The position numbers were made by a program, and so were the translations under genes. Shown here piece after piece: positions 40,235 to 49,443 of a stretch of 64,000 nt of DNA. Origin of the DNA: Streptomyces sp. NBC_01428 (GTDB taxonomy: Bacteria > Actinomycetota > Actinomycetes > Streptomycetales > Streptomycetaceae); contig NZ_CP109499.1 in assembly GCF_036231965.1 (NCBI RefSeq), positions 6,882,001 to 6,946,000 on the forward strand, written 5' to 3'. The stretch's first letter is position 1; each line of letters starts with the position of its first letter. The notes beneath the pieces are model-generated. The model ran no database searches and was not told the origin of the DNA. It saw only the letters and a program-made list of their open reading frames with translations.

Positions 40235-40308
40235 GGTTCCGGAGTCTCCCCGAGAGGGGGGCCCGGCGCCACCGAATTGATCGATCAAAGATCGTTTGCG
40301 CAGGTCAC

Positions 40309-40324
40309 CTTAGGTATACCTAAG
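40309..40324. promoter_or_regulatory. Perfect 16-bp palindrome CTTAGGTATACCTAAG
   Basis: Lies between the divergent AAC(3) and sufR genes. TTAGGT and ACCTAA arms are those of DtxR/IdeR/DmdR iron boxes, but the spacing between them is shorter (14 bp overall against the usual 19). Possible iron- or metal-dependent operator; unproven. Confidence 0.5.
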
Positions 40325-40359
40325 TGATGCAGCGCACCGTCCCTCGTGAGGGGGGTGGG

Positions 40360-40396
40360 TTGTCAGGCTCTGAGGAATTACGCAACAATGGTGTTG
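40360..40396 (+). promoter_or_regulatory. sufR promoter with CAAC-N6-GTTG operator
   Basis: TTGTCA at 40360-40365 and AACAAT at 40384-40389, 18 bp apart, form a plausible sigma-70-type promoter that would start transcription at about the GTG of sufR. The palindrome CAAC-N6-GTTG at 40383-40396 covers the -10 region and the first base of the start codon. I recall this as the binding sequence described for Streptomyces SufR; the literature was not consulted here. Confidence 0.75.
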
Positions 40397-41139
40397 TGAA
40401 ATACGTTGGCGAGGCTCGGGAGACCCCCACGGGGGCCCCGCAGGAGGAGCTCGCGACCGGAGAGCGCTCGACGCGCAACCGGGTCGCGCGATCCATCCTG
40501 GACCACGGCCCGTCGACGGTGACCGACCTCGCGGGACGGCTGGGACTGACCCCGGCCGCCGTGCGCCGTCACCTCGACGCGCTCGTCGCCGACGATGTCG
40601 TGCAACCGCGCGAGCAGCGGGTCTACGGAGCGCGTACGCGCGGCCGGCCCGCCAAGGTGTTCGCCCTGACCGACTGCGGCCGCGACGCCTTCGACCAGTC
40701 CTACGACAAGCTCGCCGAGGACGCCCTGCGCTGGATCGCCGAGCGCGAGGGCGGGGACGAGGCCATCCTGTCCTTCGCCCGCGCCCGGATCGCCGCGCAG
40801 GCCGAGGTGTACCGCGAGGTCATCGAGGCCGCGCCGCCCGAGGAGCGCACCGAAGCCCTGGCCAGGGCCCTGAGCGCCGACGGGTACGCTGCTACGGCGC
40901 GTAGCGCACCGGTCGGGGAGCAGCTCTGCCAGCACCACTGCCCGGTCGCTCACGTCGCCGAGCGGTTCCCGCAGCTGTGCGAGGCGGAGACGGAGTTCTT
41001 CTCCCAGCTGCTCGGCACGCACGTCCAGCGACTGGCCACCATCGCCCACGGCGACGGGGTGTGCACGACGTTCATCCCCAAGATTTCCCACACAGCTCAC
41101 AACGCATCTGCAAGCACGGCCGGGAGGAACCCCGCATGA
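40396..41139 (+). CDS. sufR: Fe-S cluster-sensing repressor SufR
   Basis: 247 residues, GTG at 40396 giving [12 protein letters not shown]-terminal winged HTH ([40 protein letters not shown]) and a C-terminal half with the Cys cluster [20 protein letters not shown] plus later Cys of GDGVCTTF, the Fe-S ligands. DeoR/SufR-type repressors bind suf promoters when the cluster is present and release when it is lost. Probably leaderless: the -10 element lies only 6 nt upstream of the GTG and no Shine-Dalgarno is visible. It overlaps sufB by 4 nt (ATGA), so it heads the suf operon. Confidence 0.94.
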   Translation: MKYVGEARETPTGAPQEELATGERSTRNRVARSILDHGPSTVTDLAGRLGLTPAAVRRHLDALVADDVVQPREQRVYGARTRGRPAKVFALTDCGRDAFDQSYDKLAEDALRWIAEREGGDEAILSFARARIAAQAEVYREVIEAAPPEERTEALARALSADGYAATARSAPVGEQLCQHHCPVAHVAERFPQLCEAETEFFSQLLGTHVQRLATIAHGDGVCTTFIPKISHTAHNASASTAGRNPA

Positions 41140-42557
41140 CGCTCCCCACGGAGACTGCTCACCCCGAACTCGAGGGCCTGGGCAAGTACGAATACGGCTG
41201 GGCCGACTCCGACACGGCCGGCGCCTCTGCCAAGCGCGGCATCAACGAGGACGTCGTCCGTGACATCTCCGGGAAGAAGAGCGAGCCGGAGTGGATGACC
41301 AAGCTCCGCCTCAAGGGCCTGCGCCTCTTCGAGAAGAAGCCCATGCCCAACTGGGGTTCGGACCTCTCGGGCATCGACTTCGACAACATCAAGTACTTCG
41401 TGCGCTCCACGGAGAAGCAGGCGGAGTCCTGGGAGGACCTGCCCGAGGACATCAAGAACACGTACGACAAGCTCGGCATCCCGGAGGCGGAGAAGCAGCG
41501 CCTCGTCGCCGGTGTGGCCGCGCAGTACGAGTCCGAGGTCGTCTACCACCAGATCCGCGAGGACCTGGAGGAGCAGGGCGTCATCTTCCTGGACACCGAC
41601 ACCGCTCTCAAGGAGCACCCGGAGCTCTTCAAGGAGTACTTCGGCACGGTCATCCCGGTCGGTGACAACAAGTTCGCCTCGCTGAACACGGCCGTGTGGT
41701 CCGGCGGTTCCTTCATCTACGTGCCGAAGGGCGTGCACGTCGAGATCCCGCTCCAGGCCTACTTCCGTATCAACACGGAGAACATGGGCCAGTTCGAGCG
41801 GACGCTGATCATCGTCGACGAGGACGCCTACGTCCACTACGTCGAGGGCTGCACGGCGCCGATCTACAAGTCGGACTCCCTGCACTCCGCGGTGGTCGAG
41901 ATCATCGTGAAGAAGGGCGCCCGCTGCCGCTACACGACCATCCAGAACTGGTCGAACAACGTCTACAACCTGGTCACCAAGCGCGCCGTGGCGTACGAGG
42001 GCGCGACCATGGAGTGGATCGACGGCAACATCGGCTCCAAGGTCACCATGAAGTACCCGGCCGTCTACCTGATGGGCGAGCACGCCAAGGGCGAGACGCT
42101 GTCGATCGCCTTCGCGGGCGAGGGCCAGCACCAGGACGCCGGCTCCAAGATGGTCCACATGGCGCCGAACACCTCCTCGAACATCGTGTCGAAGTCGGTG
42201 GCGCGCGGTGGCGGCCGTACGTCCTACCGCGGTCTCGTCGAGATCGGTGAGGGCGCCCACGGCTCGAAGTCCAACGTGCTGTGCGACGCGCTGCTCGTCG
42301 ACACCATCTCCCGCTCGGACACCTACCCCTACGTGGACGTCCGCGAGGACGACGTGTCCATGGGCCACGAGGCGACCGTCTCCAAGGTCTCCGAGGACCA
42401 GCTCTTCTACCTGATGAGCCGTGGTCTGACGGAGTTCGAGGCGATGGCGATGATCGTGCGCGGCTTCGTGGAGCCCATCGCCAAGGAGCTCCCCATGGAG
42501 TACGCCCTGGAGCTCAACCGGCTGATCGAGCTGCAGATGGAGGGCTCGGTCGGCTAG
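41136..42557 (+). CDS. sufB: Fe-S cluster assembly scaffold SufB
   Basis: 473 residues. Characteristic blocks: [60 protein letters not shown], and [20 protein letters not shown]. SufB with SufD and the ATPase SufC forms the SufBC2D scaffold that builds nascent Fe-S clusters in the cytoplasm. The ATG overlaps the sufR stop; GGGAGGAA lies upstream. sufD begins 60 nt after the stop. Confidence 0.97.
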   Translation: MTLPTETAHPELEGLGKYEYGWADSDTAGASAKRGINEDVVRDISGKKSEPEWMTKLRLKGLRLFEKKPMPNWGSDLSGIDFDNIKYFVRSTEKQAESWEDLPEDIKNTYDKLGIPEAEKQRLVAGVAAQYESEVVYHQIREDLEEQGVIFLDTDTALKEHPELFKEYFGTVIPVGDNKFASLNTAVWSGGSFIYVPKGVHVEIPLQAYFRINTENMGQFERTLIIVDEDAYVHYVEGCTAPIYKSDSLHSAVVEIIVKKGARCRYTTIQNWSNNVYNLVTKRAVAYEGATMEWIDGNIGSKVTMKYPAVYLMGEHAKGETLSIAFAGEGQHQDAGSKMVHMAPNTSSNIVSKSVARGGGRTSYRGLVEIGEGAHGSKSNVLCDALLVDTISRSDTYPYVDVREDDVSMGHEATVSKVSEDQLFYLMSRGLTEFEAMAMIVRGFVEPIAKELPMEYALELNRLIELQMEGSVG

Positions 42558-42617
42558 ACCGGCCCGCCCACCAGCAGCCAGCGAAACCTGACGTAGGAAG
42601 AGAGCAGACCGACAGCC

Positions 42618-43799
42618 ATGGCTGAGGCCCTTAACATCCCGGTGGGATCCACCACCGCCGGACAGATCGCGGTGGCCGCCGAGTCGACCGTCGCCACGCG
42701 CATGAGCGCGCCCCCGTCCTTCGACGTGGCGGACTTCCCCGTCCCCCACGGCCGCGAGGAGGAGTGGCGGTTCACCCCGCTGGAGCGCCTGCGCGGGCTG
42801 CACGACGGCACCGCGGTCGCCACCGACGGTGCCGTGAAGGTCGCCATCGGCACCCCCGACGGTGTCACGGTGGAGACCGTCGGGCGTGACGACGAGCGGC
42901 TCGGCAGGGCGGGGACCCCCGTGGACCGCGTGGCCGCGCAGGCCTACGCGTCCTTCGACAAGGCCTCCGTCGTGACCGTCCCCAAGGAGACGGTCCTCAC
43001 CGAGCCGATCCGCATCGTCGTGCACGGTGAGGGCGGCACCGCCTACGGACACCAGGTCGTCGAGCTGGGAGCCTTCGCCGAGGCCGTCGTCGTCATCGAC
43101 CACACCGGTGACGCGGTCCTCGCCGCCAACGTCGACTACATCCTCGGCGACGGCGCCAAGCTGACGGTCGTCTCCGTCCAGGACTGGGACGACAAGGCCG
43201 TGCACGTGGGCCAGCACAACGCCCTCATCGGCCGCGACGCGACCTTCAAGTCCTTCGTGCTCACCTTCGGCGGCGACCTCGTCCGGCTGCACCCGCGGAT
43301 CGCCTACGCGGGCACCGGCGGCGAGGCCGAGCTGTTCGGCCTCTACTTCACCGACGCCGGCCAGCACCAGGAGCACCGCCTCCTGGTCGACCACAACACC
43401 CCGCACTGCAAGTCCAACGTCATGTACAAGGGCGCGTTGCAGGGCGAGGGCGCCCACGCGGTGTGGATCGGCGACGTCCTCATCGAGGCCGCCGCCGAAG
43501 GCACGGACACCTACGAGATGAACCGCAACCTGGTTCTGACCGACGGTGCCCGCGTCGACTCCGTGCCCAACCTGGAGATCGAGACCGGCGAGATCGTCGG
43601 CGCCGGCCACGCCTCCGCGACCGGGCGCTTCGACGACGAGCAGCTCTTCTACCTGATGGCCCGCGGCATCCCGGCCGAGGACGCCCGTCGCCTGGTGGTC
43701 CGCGGCTTCTTCGCCGAACTGGTCCAGCAGATCGGTGTCGACGACATCGAAGAGCGCCTTCTCGCGAAGATCGACGAGGAGCTGGAGGCGTCGGTCTGA
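42618..43799 (+). CDS. sufD: Fe-S cluster assembly protein SufD
   Basis: 393 residues. The start is divergent and low in conservation; the core shows GEAELFGLYFTDAGQHQEHR, LLVDHNTPHCKSNVMYKGAL and the C-terminal ARGIPAEDARRLVVRGFFAE typical of the SufBD family. Partner of SufB in the SufBC2D scaffold. AGGAAGAGAG is upstream of the ATG. Its stop overlaps the next start by one base (TGATG). Confidence 0.96.
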   Translation: MAEALNIPVGSTTAGQIAVAAESTVATRMSAPPSFDVADFPVPHGREEEWRFTPLERLRGLHDGTAVATDGAVKVAIGTPDGVTVETVGRDDERLGRAGTPVDRVAAQAYASFDKASVVTVPKETVLTEPIRIVVHGEGGTAYGHQVVELGAFAEAVVVIDHTGDAVLAANVDYILGDGAKLTVVSVQDWDDKAVHVGQHNALIGRDATFKSFVLTFGGDLVRLHPRIAYAGTGGEAELFGLYFTDAGQHQEHRLLVDHNTPHCKSNVMYKGALQGEGAHAVWIGDVLIEAAAEGTDTYEMNRNLVLTDGARVDSVPNLEIETGEIVGAGHASATGRFDDEQLFYLMARGIPAEDARRLVVRGFFAELVQQIGVDDIEERLLAKIDEELEASV

Positions 43800-44122
43800 T
43801 GCCCGGCACCTTCGTGCGCGCCTGTGGGCTGAGCGAGCTGGAGGAGGACACCCCGAAGCGGGTGGAACTCGACGGCACGCCGGTCTCGGTCGTGAGGACC
43901 GAGGGGGAGGTGTTCGCGATCAACGACATCTGCTCGCACGCGAACGTCTCGCTCTCCGAGGGCGAGGTGGAGGACTGTCAGATCGAGTGCTGGCTGCACG
44001 GTTCCGCCTTCGACCTCCGCACCGGCAAGCCGTCCGGCCTTCCCGCGACGCGCCCCGTCCCCGTATACCCCGTACAGATCGAAGGGGACGACGTGCTCGT
44101 CTCCCTCAACCAGGAGTCCTGA
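43799..44122 (+). CDS. Rieske-type ferredoxin in the suf operon
   Basis: 107 residues. Rieske ligands CSHANV (about residues 46-51) and CWLHGSAFD (about 65-73) give C-x-H and C-xx-H pairs; overall resembles bacterial oxygenase ferredoxin subunits. Placement between sufD and sufC with TGATG coupling suggests that it supplies electrons to, or is a client of, the suf machinery. An established feature of actinobacterial suf operons, but its exact role is not known to me. Confidence 0.9.
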   Translation: MPGTFVRACGLSELEEDTPKRVELDGTPVSVVRTEGEVFAINDICSHANVSLSEGEVEDCQIECWLHGSAFDLRTGKPSGLPATRPVPVYPVQIEGDDVLVSLNQES

Positions 44123-44129
44123 GGAACCC

Positions 44130-44899
<770 letters not shown>

Positions 44900-44903
<4 letters not shown>

Positions 44904-46171
44904 CACAGCTGCCGGGCCTCCTCACCGAGTCCAATCTTCTTGGCGAGGCGATCCGCAAGGACTTCCCCATCCTGGACCGACAGGTCCACGACGGCCGGAA
45001 GCTCGTGTACCTGGACAACGCGGCGACCTCGCAGAAGCCGCGTCAGGTGCTGGACGCCCTCAACGAGTACTACGAGCGCTACAACGCCAACGTCCACCGC
45101 GGTGTGCATGTGCTCGCCGAGGAGGCCACGGCGCTGTACGAGGGCGCGCGCGACAAGGTCGCCGCGTTCATCAACGCGCCGAGCCGCGACGAGGTGATCT
45201 TCACCAAGAACGCCTCCGAGTCGCTCAACCTCGTGGCCAACATGCTCGGCTGGGCCGATGAGCCCTACCGCGTCGACCACGAGACCGAGATCGTCATCAC
45301 GGAGATGGAGCACCACTCCAACATCGTTCCGTGGCAGCTGCTCTCGCAGCGCACCGGCGCGAAGCTGAAGTGGTTCGGCCTCACCGACGACGGCCGTCTC
45401 GACCTGTCGAACATGAACGAGATCATCACCGAGAAGACGAAGATCGTCTCCTTCGTGCTGGTGTCGAACATCCTGGGCACCGTGAACCCGGTCGAGGCGA
45501 TAGTGCGCCGCGCCCAGGAGGTCGGTGCGCTGGTCCTGATCGACGCGTCGCAGGCCGCCCCGCACATGCCGCTCGACGTGCAGGCCCTCCAGGCCGACTT
45601 CGTGGCCTTCACCGGCCACAAGATGTGCGGCCCGACCGGCATCGGTGTCCTGTGGGGACGCCAGGAGCTCCTTGAGGACCTCCCGCCGTTCCTCGGCGGC
45701 GGCGAGATGATCGAGACCGTGTCGATGCACTCGTCGACGTACGCGCCGGCGCCGCACAAGTTCGAGGCGGGCACCCCGCCGATCGCGCAGGCGGTCGGTC
45801 TGGGCGCGGCCGTCGACTACCTCTCGTCGATCGGCATGGACAAGATCCTCGCCCACGAGCACGCCCTCACCGAGTACGCGGTGAAGCGGCTCGCGGACGT
45901 CCCCGATCTGCGGATCATCGGCCCCACCACGGCCGAGGACCGCGGCGCGGCGATCTCGTTCACGCTGGGCGACATCCACCCGCACGACGTGGGCCAGGTC
46001 CTCGACGAGCAGGGCATCGCGGTCCGGGTCGGTCACCACTGCGCCCGTCCGGTCTGCCTGCGGTACGGAATTCCTGCGACCACGCGAGCGTCGTTCTATC
46101 TGTACTCCACGCCGGCCGAGATCGACGCTCTGGTCGACGGTCTGGAGCACGTACGGAACTTCTTCGGCTGA
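44900..46171 (+). CDS. sufS: Cysteine desulfurase SufS
   Basis: 423 residues. PLP-binding Lys241 in TGHKMCGPTGIG; catalytic Cys381 in VGHHCARPVCLR; N-terminal YLDNAATSQKPRQVLDAL, and ITEMEHHSNIVPWQLL. It takes sulfur from cysteine and passes it to SufU. GTG start overlaps the sufC stop (GTGA). There is no sufE or sufA in the window, consistent with the SufU-type actinobacterial pathway. Confidence 0.97.
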
Positions 46172-46187
46172 GGGGCTGGCTGAGAAC

Positions 46188-46661
46188 GTGAAGCTGGATT
46201 CGATGTACCAGGAAGTCATCCTGGACCACTACAAGCACCCGCACGGGCGCGGTCTGAGGGACGGCGACGCCGAGGTGCACCACGTCAACCCCACCTGCGG
46301 TGACGAGATCACGCTGCGGGTGAAGTACGACGGCGAGCGGATCGAGGACATCTCGTACGAGGGTCAGGGCTGCTCGATCAGCCAGGCCTCGGCCTCCGTA
46401 CTGAACGACCTCCTCGTCGGCAAGGACGTCACCGACGCGCAGAAGATCCAGGAGACCTTCCTGGAGCTGATGCAGTCCAAGGGCCGGATCGAGCCCGACG
46501 ACGCCATGGAGGAGGTGCTGGAGGACGCGGTCGCGTTCGCCGGTGTCTCCAAGTACCCGGCTCGGGTGAAGTGCGCCCTCCTGAGCTGGATGGCGTGGAA
46601 GGACGCGACGGCCCAGGCGCTGGGCGACGAGCCCGAGAAGGCTGTGAGGAAGACGGCATGA
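46188..46661 (+). CDS. sufU: SufU-type sulfur-transfer protein
   Basis: 157 residues. Three conserved Cys: NPTCGDEITL (with Asp two later), YEGQGCSISQASASVL and ARVKCALLSW, which with the Asp form the zinc site where SufS hands over sulfur. GTG start at 46188 (MKLDSMYQEVILDHYK); the DUF59 gene start overlaps its stop (ATGA). Confidence 0.96.
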   Translation: MKLDSMYQEVILDHYKHPHGRGLRDGDAEVHHVNPTCGDEITLRVKYDGERIEDISYEGQGCSISQASASVLNDLLVGKDVTDAQKIQETFLELMQSKGRIEPDDAMEEVLEDAVAFAGVSKYPARVKCALLSWMAWKDATAQALGDEPEKAVRKTA

Positions 46662-47011
46662 GCGAGAACACTGTGACATCGGGCGAGAGCCTGACGACGA
46701 AGCCGGCCTCGGAGGAGGAAGTCCGCGAGGCGCTGTACGACGTGGTCGACCCCGAGCTGGGCATCGACGTGGTCAACCTCGGCCTCATCTACGGCATCCA
46801 CATCGACGACGCGAACATCGCGACCATCGACATGACCCTGACGTCGGCGGCCTGTCCGCTCACCGACGTCATCGAGGACCAGGCCAAGTCCGCCACGGAC
46901 GGCCTCGTCAACGAACTGCGCATCAACTGGGTCTGGATGCCGCCGTGGGGCCCGGACAAGATCACGGACGACGGCCGCGAGCAGCTCAGGGCGCTCGGCT
47001 TCAACGTCTGA
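46658..47011 (+). CDS. MIP18/DUF59 family Fe-S protein maturation factor (SufT-like)
   Basis: 117 residues. REALYDVVDPELGIDVVNLG and VTMTLTSAACPL-like block MTLTSAACPLTDVIEDQAKS are the DUF59 core, and VWMPPWGPDKITDDGREQL the C-terminus. Homologues (SufT, eukaryotic CIA2) assist maturation of Fe-S proteins. Last gene of the suf operon; a terminator follows at 47076-47105. Confidence 0.92.
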   Translation: MSENTVTSGESLTTKPASEEEVREALYDVVDPELGIDVVNLGLIYGIHIDDANIATIDMTLTSAACPLTDVIEDQAKSATDGLVNELRINWVWMPPWGPDKITDDGREQLRALGFNV

Positions 47012-47075
47012 GACCCCGGGACCGCGCCGGTCGGCTGCTCCGGCAGTCCGTCCGTCCCGTACTCCGGTACGTCGC

Positions 47076-47105
47076 AAGGGGCGGCACCTTCGGGTGCCGC
47101 CCCTT
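47076..47105. terminator. Terminator after the suf operon
   Basis: Perfect 13-bp stem (47076-47088 with 47093-47105) with a TTCG tetraloop, between convergent genes; it serves the suf operon and perhaps the gene ending at 47129. Confidence 0.85.
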
Positions 47106-47128
47106 CGCGTGTTCCCGGGGTCAGGTGC

Positions 47129-48238
47129 CTATGCCGGGGGAGTGCCGGGCGTGCCTGGCGTGCCGGGTGTGGCGGCCACGCGGGCCAGGATGTCCGCGAG
47201 GCCCTCCCGGCGGATGCGCCGGTCGATGTAGAGCAGGGTCGTCACCAGCGGCAGGAACACGGCCGACAGGAGCTGGGTCAGGAACGTCGTGGCCAGCGTG
47301 ACCGCCAGATAGGGCATCAGGTCGGGCAGCACGTCGTGGAACAGCTCCGCGGCGTCCGCCGGAGGCGCCGCCGCGGGGTCGTAGGAGGAGAAGATCGGCA
47401 TCGTGAACATGAACGGCATCCGCACCAGCGAGGCCAGCGTCGTCACGATGACCAGGCCGAGCAGCGAGACGCCGAACGTGCGCCACCAGGCCCCGCGCAC
47501 CAGCCGCACGGACCGCCGCATCGCGGTCACGGGCGAGGCGTCCTCCAGGACGGCGGCTGAGGGGGCGAACGAGAACAGTACGTACAGCCACACCGCCGCC
47601 GCGGCGGAGGCGGGCGCGAGCAGGAAGAAGAGCACGGCGGGCAGCGACGACCCGGACGACAGGGCGATCGTGACGGCGAAGAGGACCACGCCGACGACGA
47701 GGGGGAGCAGCACGGCCAGGCCCGACAGGACCGTCACGCCGAGCACCGACGGGATCCGCCGCCGCGCCCGCCGCCACACCGCGGCGACCCGGGCGCGCCG
47801 GCCGAGCACCGCCTCGTGCAGGGTGGCCACGCAGGCGGCCTGCACCACGGCGTTGGCCAGCGGCATCGTCAGTACGGCGAGGGCCCAGACGAGGCCGAAC
47901 GCCGCCAGCAGGGGCCGGACGTCCGACCAGTGCGCCGTGCCGTGCGCGTCGGTGAGCCGGTGGACGTGGTCCGCCACCGCGCTGTAGGCGAAGGTGCCGG
48001 CGCCGGCCAGGATGATCCCGAGCCCCAGGTAGACGGGGCCGGCCACCCCGAACAGCGGCTTCGCGTAGCGGCCCATCGTGGTGAAGGCGCCGCTGAGGAC
48101 CGAGTCCACCCCCAGCGGGGCCAGCGGTATCACGCCCGGCTTGGGCGGCGGTGGCGGCGGTGTCCAGCCCCAGCCGCCCGGCGCACCGGCATACGGCCCC
48201 TGCGGCCCTTGAGGTCCCCACCCGGATCTGTCCGACAT
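47129..48238 (-). CDS. Multipass membrane protein of unknown function
   Basis: 369 residues. A Gly/Pro-rich cytoplasmic N-terminus (about 40 residues, with PPPPPPKPG) precedes six or so membrane helices in a pattern like GlpF-unrelated DUF-type proteins with conserved PVTAMRRSVRLVRGAWWRTF and LLYIDRRIRREGLADILARV. The tail ends in GTPGTPGTP, a small coding repeat. Similar proteins occur widely in Streptomyces with no assigned role. ATG at 48238. Confidence 0.82.
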   Translation of the reverse strand: MSDRSGWGPQGPQGPYAGAPGGWGWTPPPPPPKPGVIPLAPLGVDSVLSGAFTTMGRYAKPLFGVAGPVYLGLGIILAGAGTFAYSAVADHVHRLTDAHGTAHWSDVRPLLAAFGLVWALAVLTMPLANAVVQAACVATLHEAVLGRRARVAAVWRRARRRIPSVLGVTVLSGLAVLLPLVVGVVLFAVTIALSSGSSLPAVLFFLLAPASAAAAVWLYVLFSFAPSAAVLEDASPVTAMRRSVRLVRGAWWRTFGVSLLGLVIVTTLASLVRMPFMFTMPIFSSYDPAAAPPADAAELFHDVLPDLMPYLAVTLATTFLTQLLSAVFLPLVTTLLYIDRRIRREGLADILARVAATPGTPGTPGTPPA

Positions 48239-48347
48239 ACCTCGTGTGCTCCATCGTCCCGGGAGTCCGTGCGACTCCGCCCCCACTGTGATCGCGAACG
48301 ATATCCGCTGGTGCGTGCGGCGCCCATGGGATTGATGGACCTGACAT

Positions 48348-48387
48348 GTGTACGGGTGTACGCATCGATGTGTACCCTTGTACGCAT
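48348..48387 (+). promoter_or_regulatory. TGTAC operator ladder upstream of and over the SMR start
   Basis: TGTAC occurs at 48349, 48357, 48371 and 48379 (spacing 8, 14, 8). Read another way, the 18-mer GTGTACGGGTGTACGCAT (48348-48365) is repeated as GTGTACCCTTGTACGCAT (48370-48387), 15/18 identity, 22-bp period, and GTACGCATCGATGTGTAC (48358-48375) is a 16/18 palindrome. The second copy covers the ATG at 48386. Likely the operator for the TetR encoded downstream. Confidence 0.7.
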
Positions 48388-48706
48388 GGGATACGTACTG
48401 CTCGCCGGAGCCATCGCGGCGGAGGTCGGCGCGACCACCGCGATGAAGTACACGGAAGGCTTCAGCAGGCTCTGGCCCTCGCTGCTGACCGTCCTCGGAT
48501 ACGTCATCGCGTTCGCGCTGCTCGCCCAGACCCTGAAGACCATCTCCGTCGGCACGGCCTACGCGATCTGGGCCGGCGTCGGCACCGCCGCCATCGCCGC
48601 GATCGGCGCACTGTTCCTCGGCGAGGGACTCACGGTCGCGAAGGCGGGCGGCATCGTGCTGATCATCGGCGGGGTCGTCCTGCTCAACCTGGGCGGGGCG
48701 CACTGA
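48386..48706 (+). CDS. Small multidrug resistance (SMR/EmrE-type) transporter
   Basis: 106 residues, four membrane helices. The first helix has the essential membrane Glu (about residue 13) in AIAAEVGATTAMKYTEGF; the third has TISVGTAYAIWAGVGTAAIA, typical of EmrE/QacC. SMR proteins exchange protons for cationic drugs as antiparallel dimers. The TGA at 48704-48706 overlaps the ATG of a 23-codon frame leading into the TetR gene. Confidence 0.95.
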   Translation: MGYVLLAGAIAAEVGATTAMKYTEGFSRLWPSLLTVLGYVIAFALLAQTLKTISVGTAYAIWAGVGTAAIAAIGALFLGEGLTVAKAGGIVLIIGGVVLLNLGGAH

Positions 48707-48777
48707 TGGCCGCGCGGACGGCTTCGCGCTCCGCCGATTCCGGGGTCGCGTCGGGCCCCGCGGACGGCGGCCGCTGA
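48706..48777 (+). CDS. Mini-ORF linking SMR and TetR genes (23 codons, possible)
   Basis: ATG at 48706 (overlapping the SMR stop as TGATG) encodes 23 residues (AARTASRSADSGVASGPADG plus GR) and stops at 48775-48777, overlapping the TetR ATG (again TGATG). Two successive TGATG overlaps suggest a translational relay rather than a functional peptide. Alternatively it is accidental. Confidence 0.35.
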   Translation: MAARTASRSADSGVASGPADGGR

Positions 48778-49313
48778 TGGCCCGGCGGTACGACCCGGAG
48801 CGGCGGCAGCGGATCATCGACGCGGCGATCCGCGTCGTCGGCGCCAAGGGCATCGCGGGGCTCAGCCATCGCTCCGCCGCCGCCGAGGCCGACGTACCCC
48901 TCGGCTCCACCACCTACCACTTCAAGACCCTCGACGAGCTGCTCGTCGCCGCGCTGCGCCAGGCGAACGAGGGCTTCGCCAAGGTGCTCGCGGCGCGCGG
49001 TGCGCTGGAGGACACCCGCACCGACCTGGCCGCCGAACTCGCCGGGCTGATCGGCGAATGGCTGGCGGGCGACCGCACCGGCGTGGAGCTGGAGTACGAG
49101 CTGTACCTCGCGGCTCTCCGCAGGCCCGCCCTGCGCCCGGTCGCCGCCGAGTGGATCGACAGCCTCGTCGAACCGCTGGCCCGCCGTACGGATCCGGTGA
49201 CCGCGCGCGCCCTCGTCGCCCTGCTGGACGGCATCTGCCTCCAGGTCCTGCTGACCGGCACGTCCTACGACGAGGGGTACGCGCGCGAGGTGCTGGCGCG
49301 CGTCCTGCCCTGA
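48777..49313 (+). CDS. TetR-family regulator
   Basis: 178 residues. The N-terminal HTH RRQRIIDAAIRVVGAKGIAG and LSHRSAAAEADVPLGSTTYH-F is standard TetR_N. The C-terminal ligand domain is unassigned. The ATG at 48777 overlaps the stop of a mini-ORF that itself overlaps the SMR stop. It most likely represses the SMR gene and itself through the TGTAC operator at 48348-48387 and is relieved by a cationic drug. Confidence 0.9.
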   Translation: MARRYDPERRQRIIDAAIRVVGAKGIAGLSHRSAAAEADVPLGSTTYHFKTLDELLVAALRQANEGFAKVLAARGALEDTRTDLAAELAGLIGEWLAGDRTGVELEYELYLAALRRPALRPVAAEWIDSLVEPLARRTDPVTARALVALLDGICLQVLLTGTSYDEGYAREVLARVLP

Positions 49314-49443
49314 GAGCGGGCCGTCCGTCGCGGCGACGCCAACGCGCGAGGTGGGGGACCGTGGTGCCGGTGGCGCGCCCGGTACCTGAGACACCCCCCG
49401 GACCGGTTCGCCCGGGCGGGCCACGCCACGTTAGGTTTCACCC

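Noticed and set aside
41097-43610. 837-codon minus-strand frame over sufB and sufD
   Set aside because: Antisense shadow of conserved suf genes.
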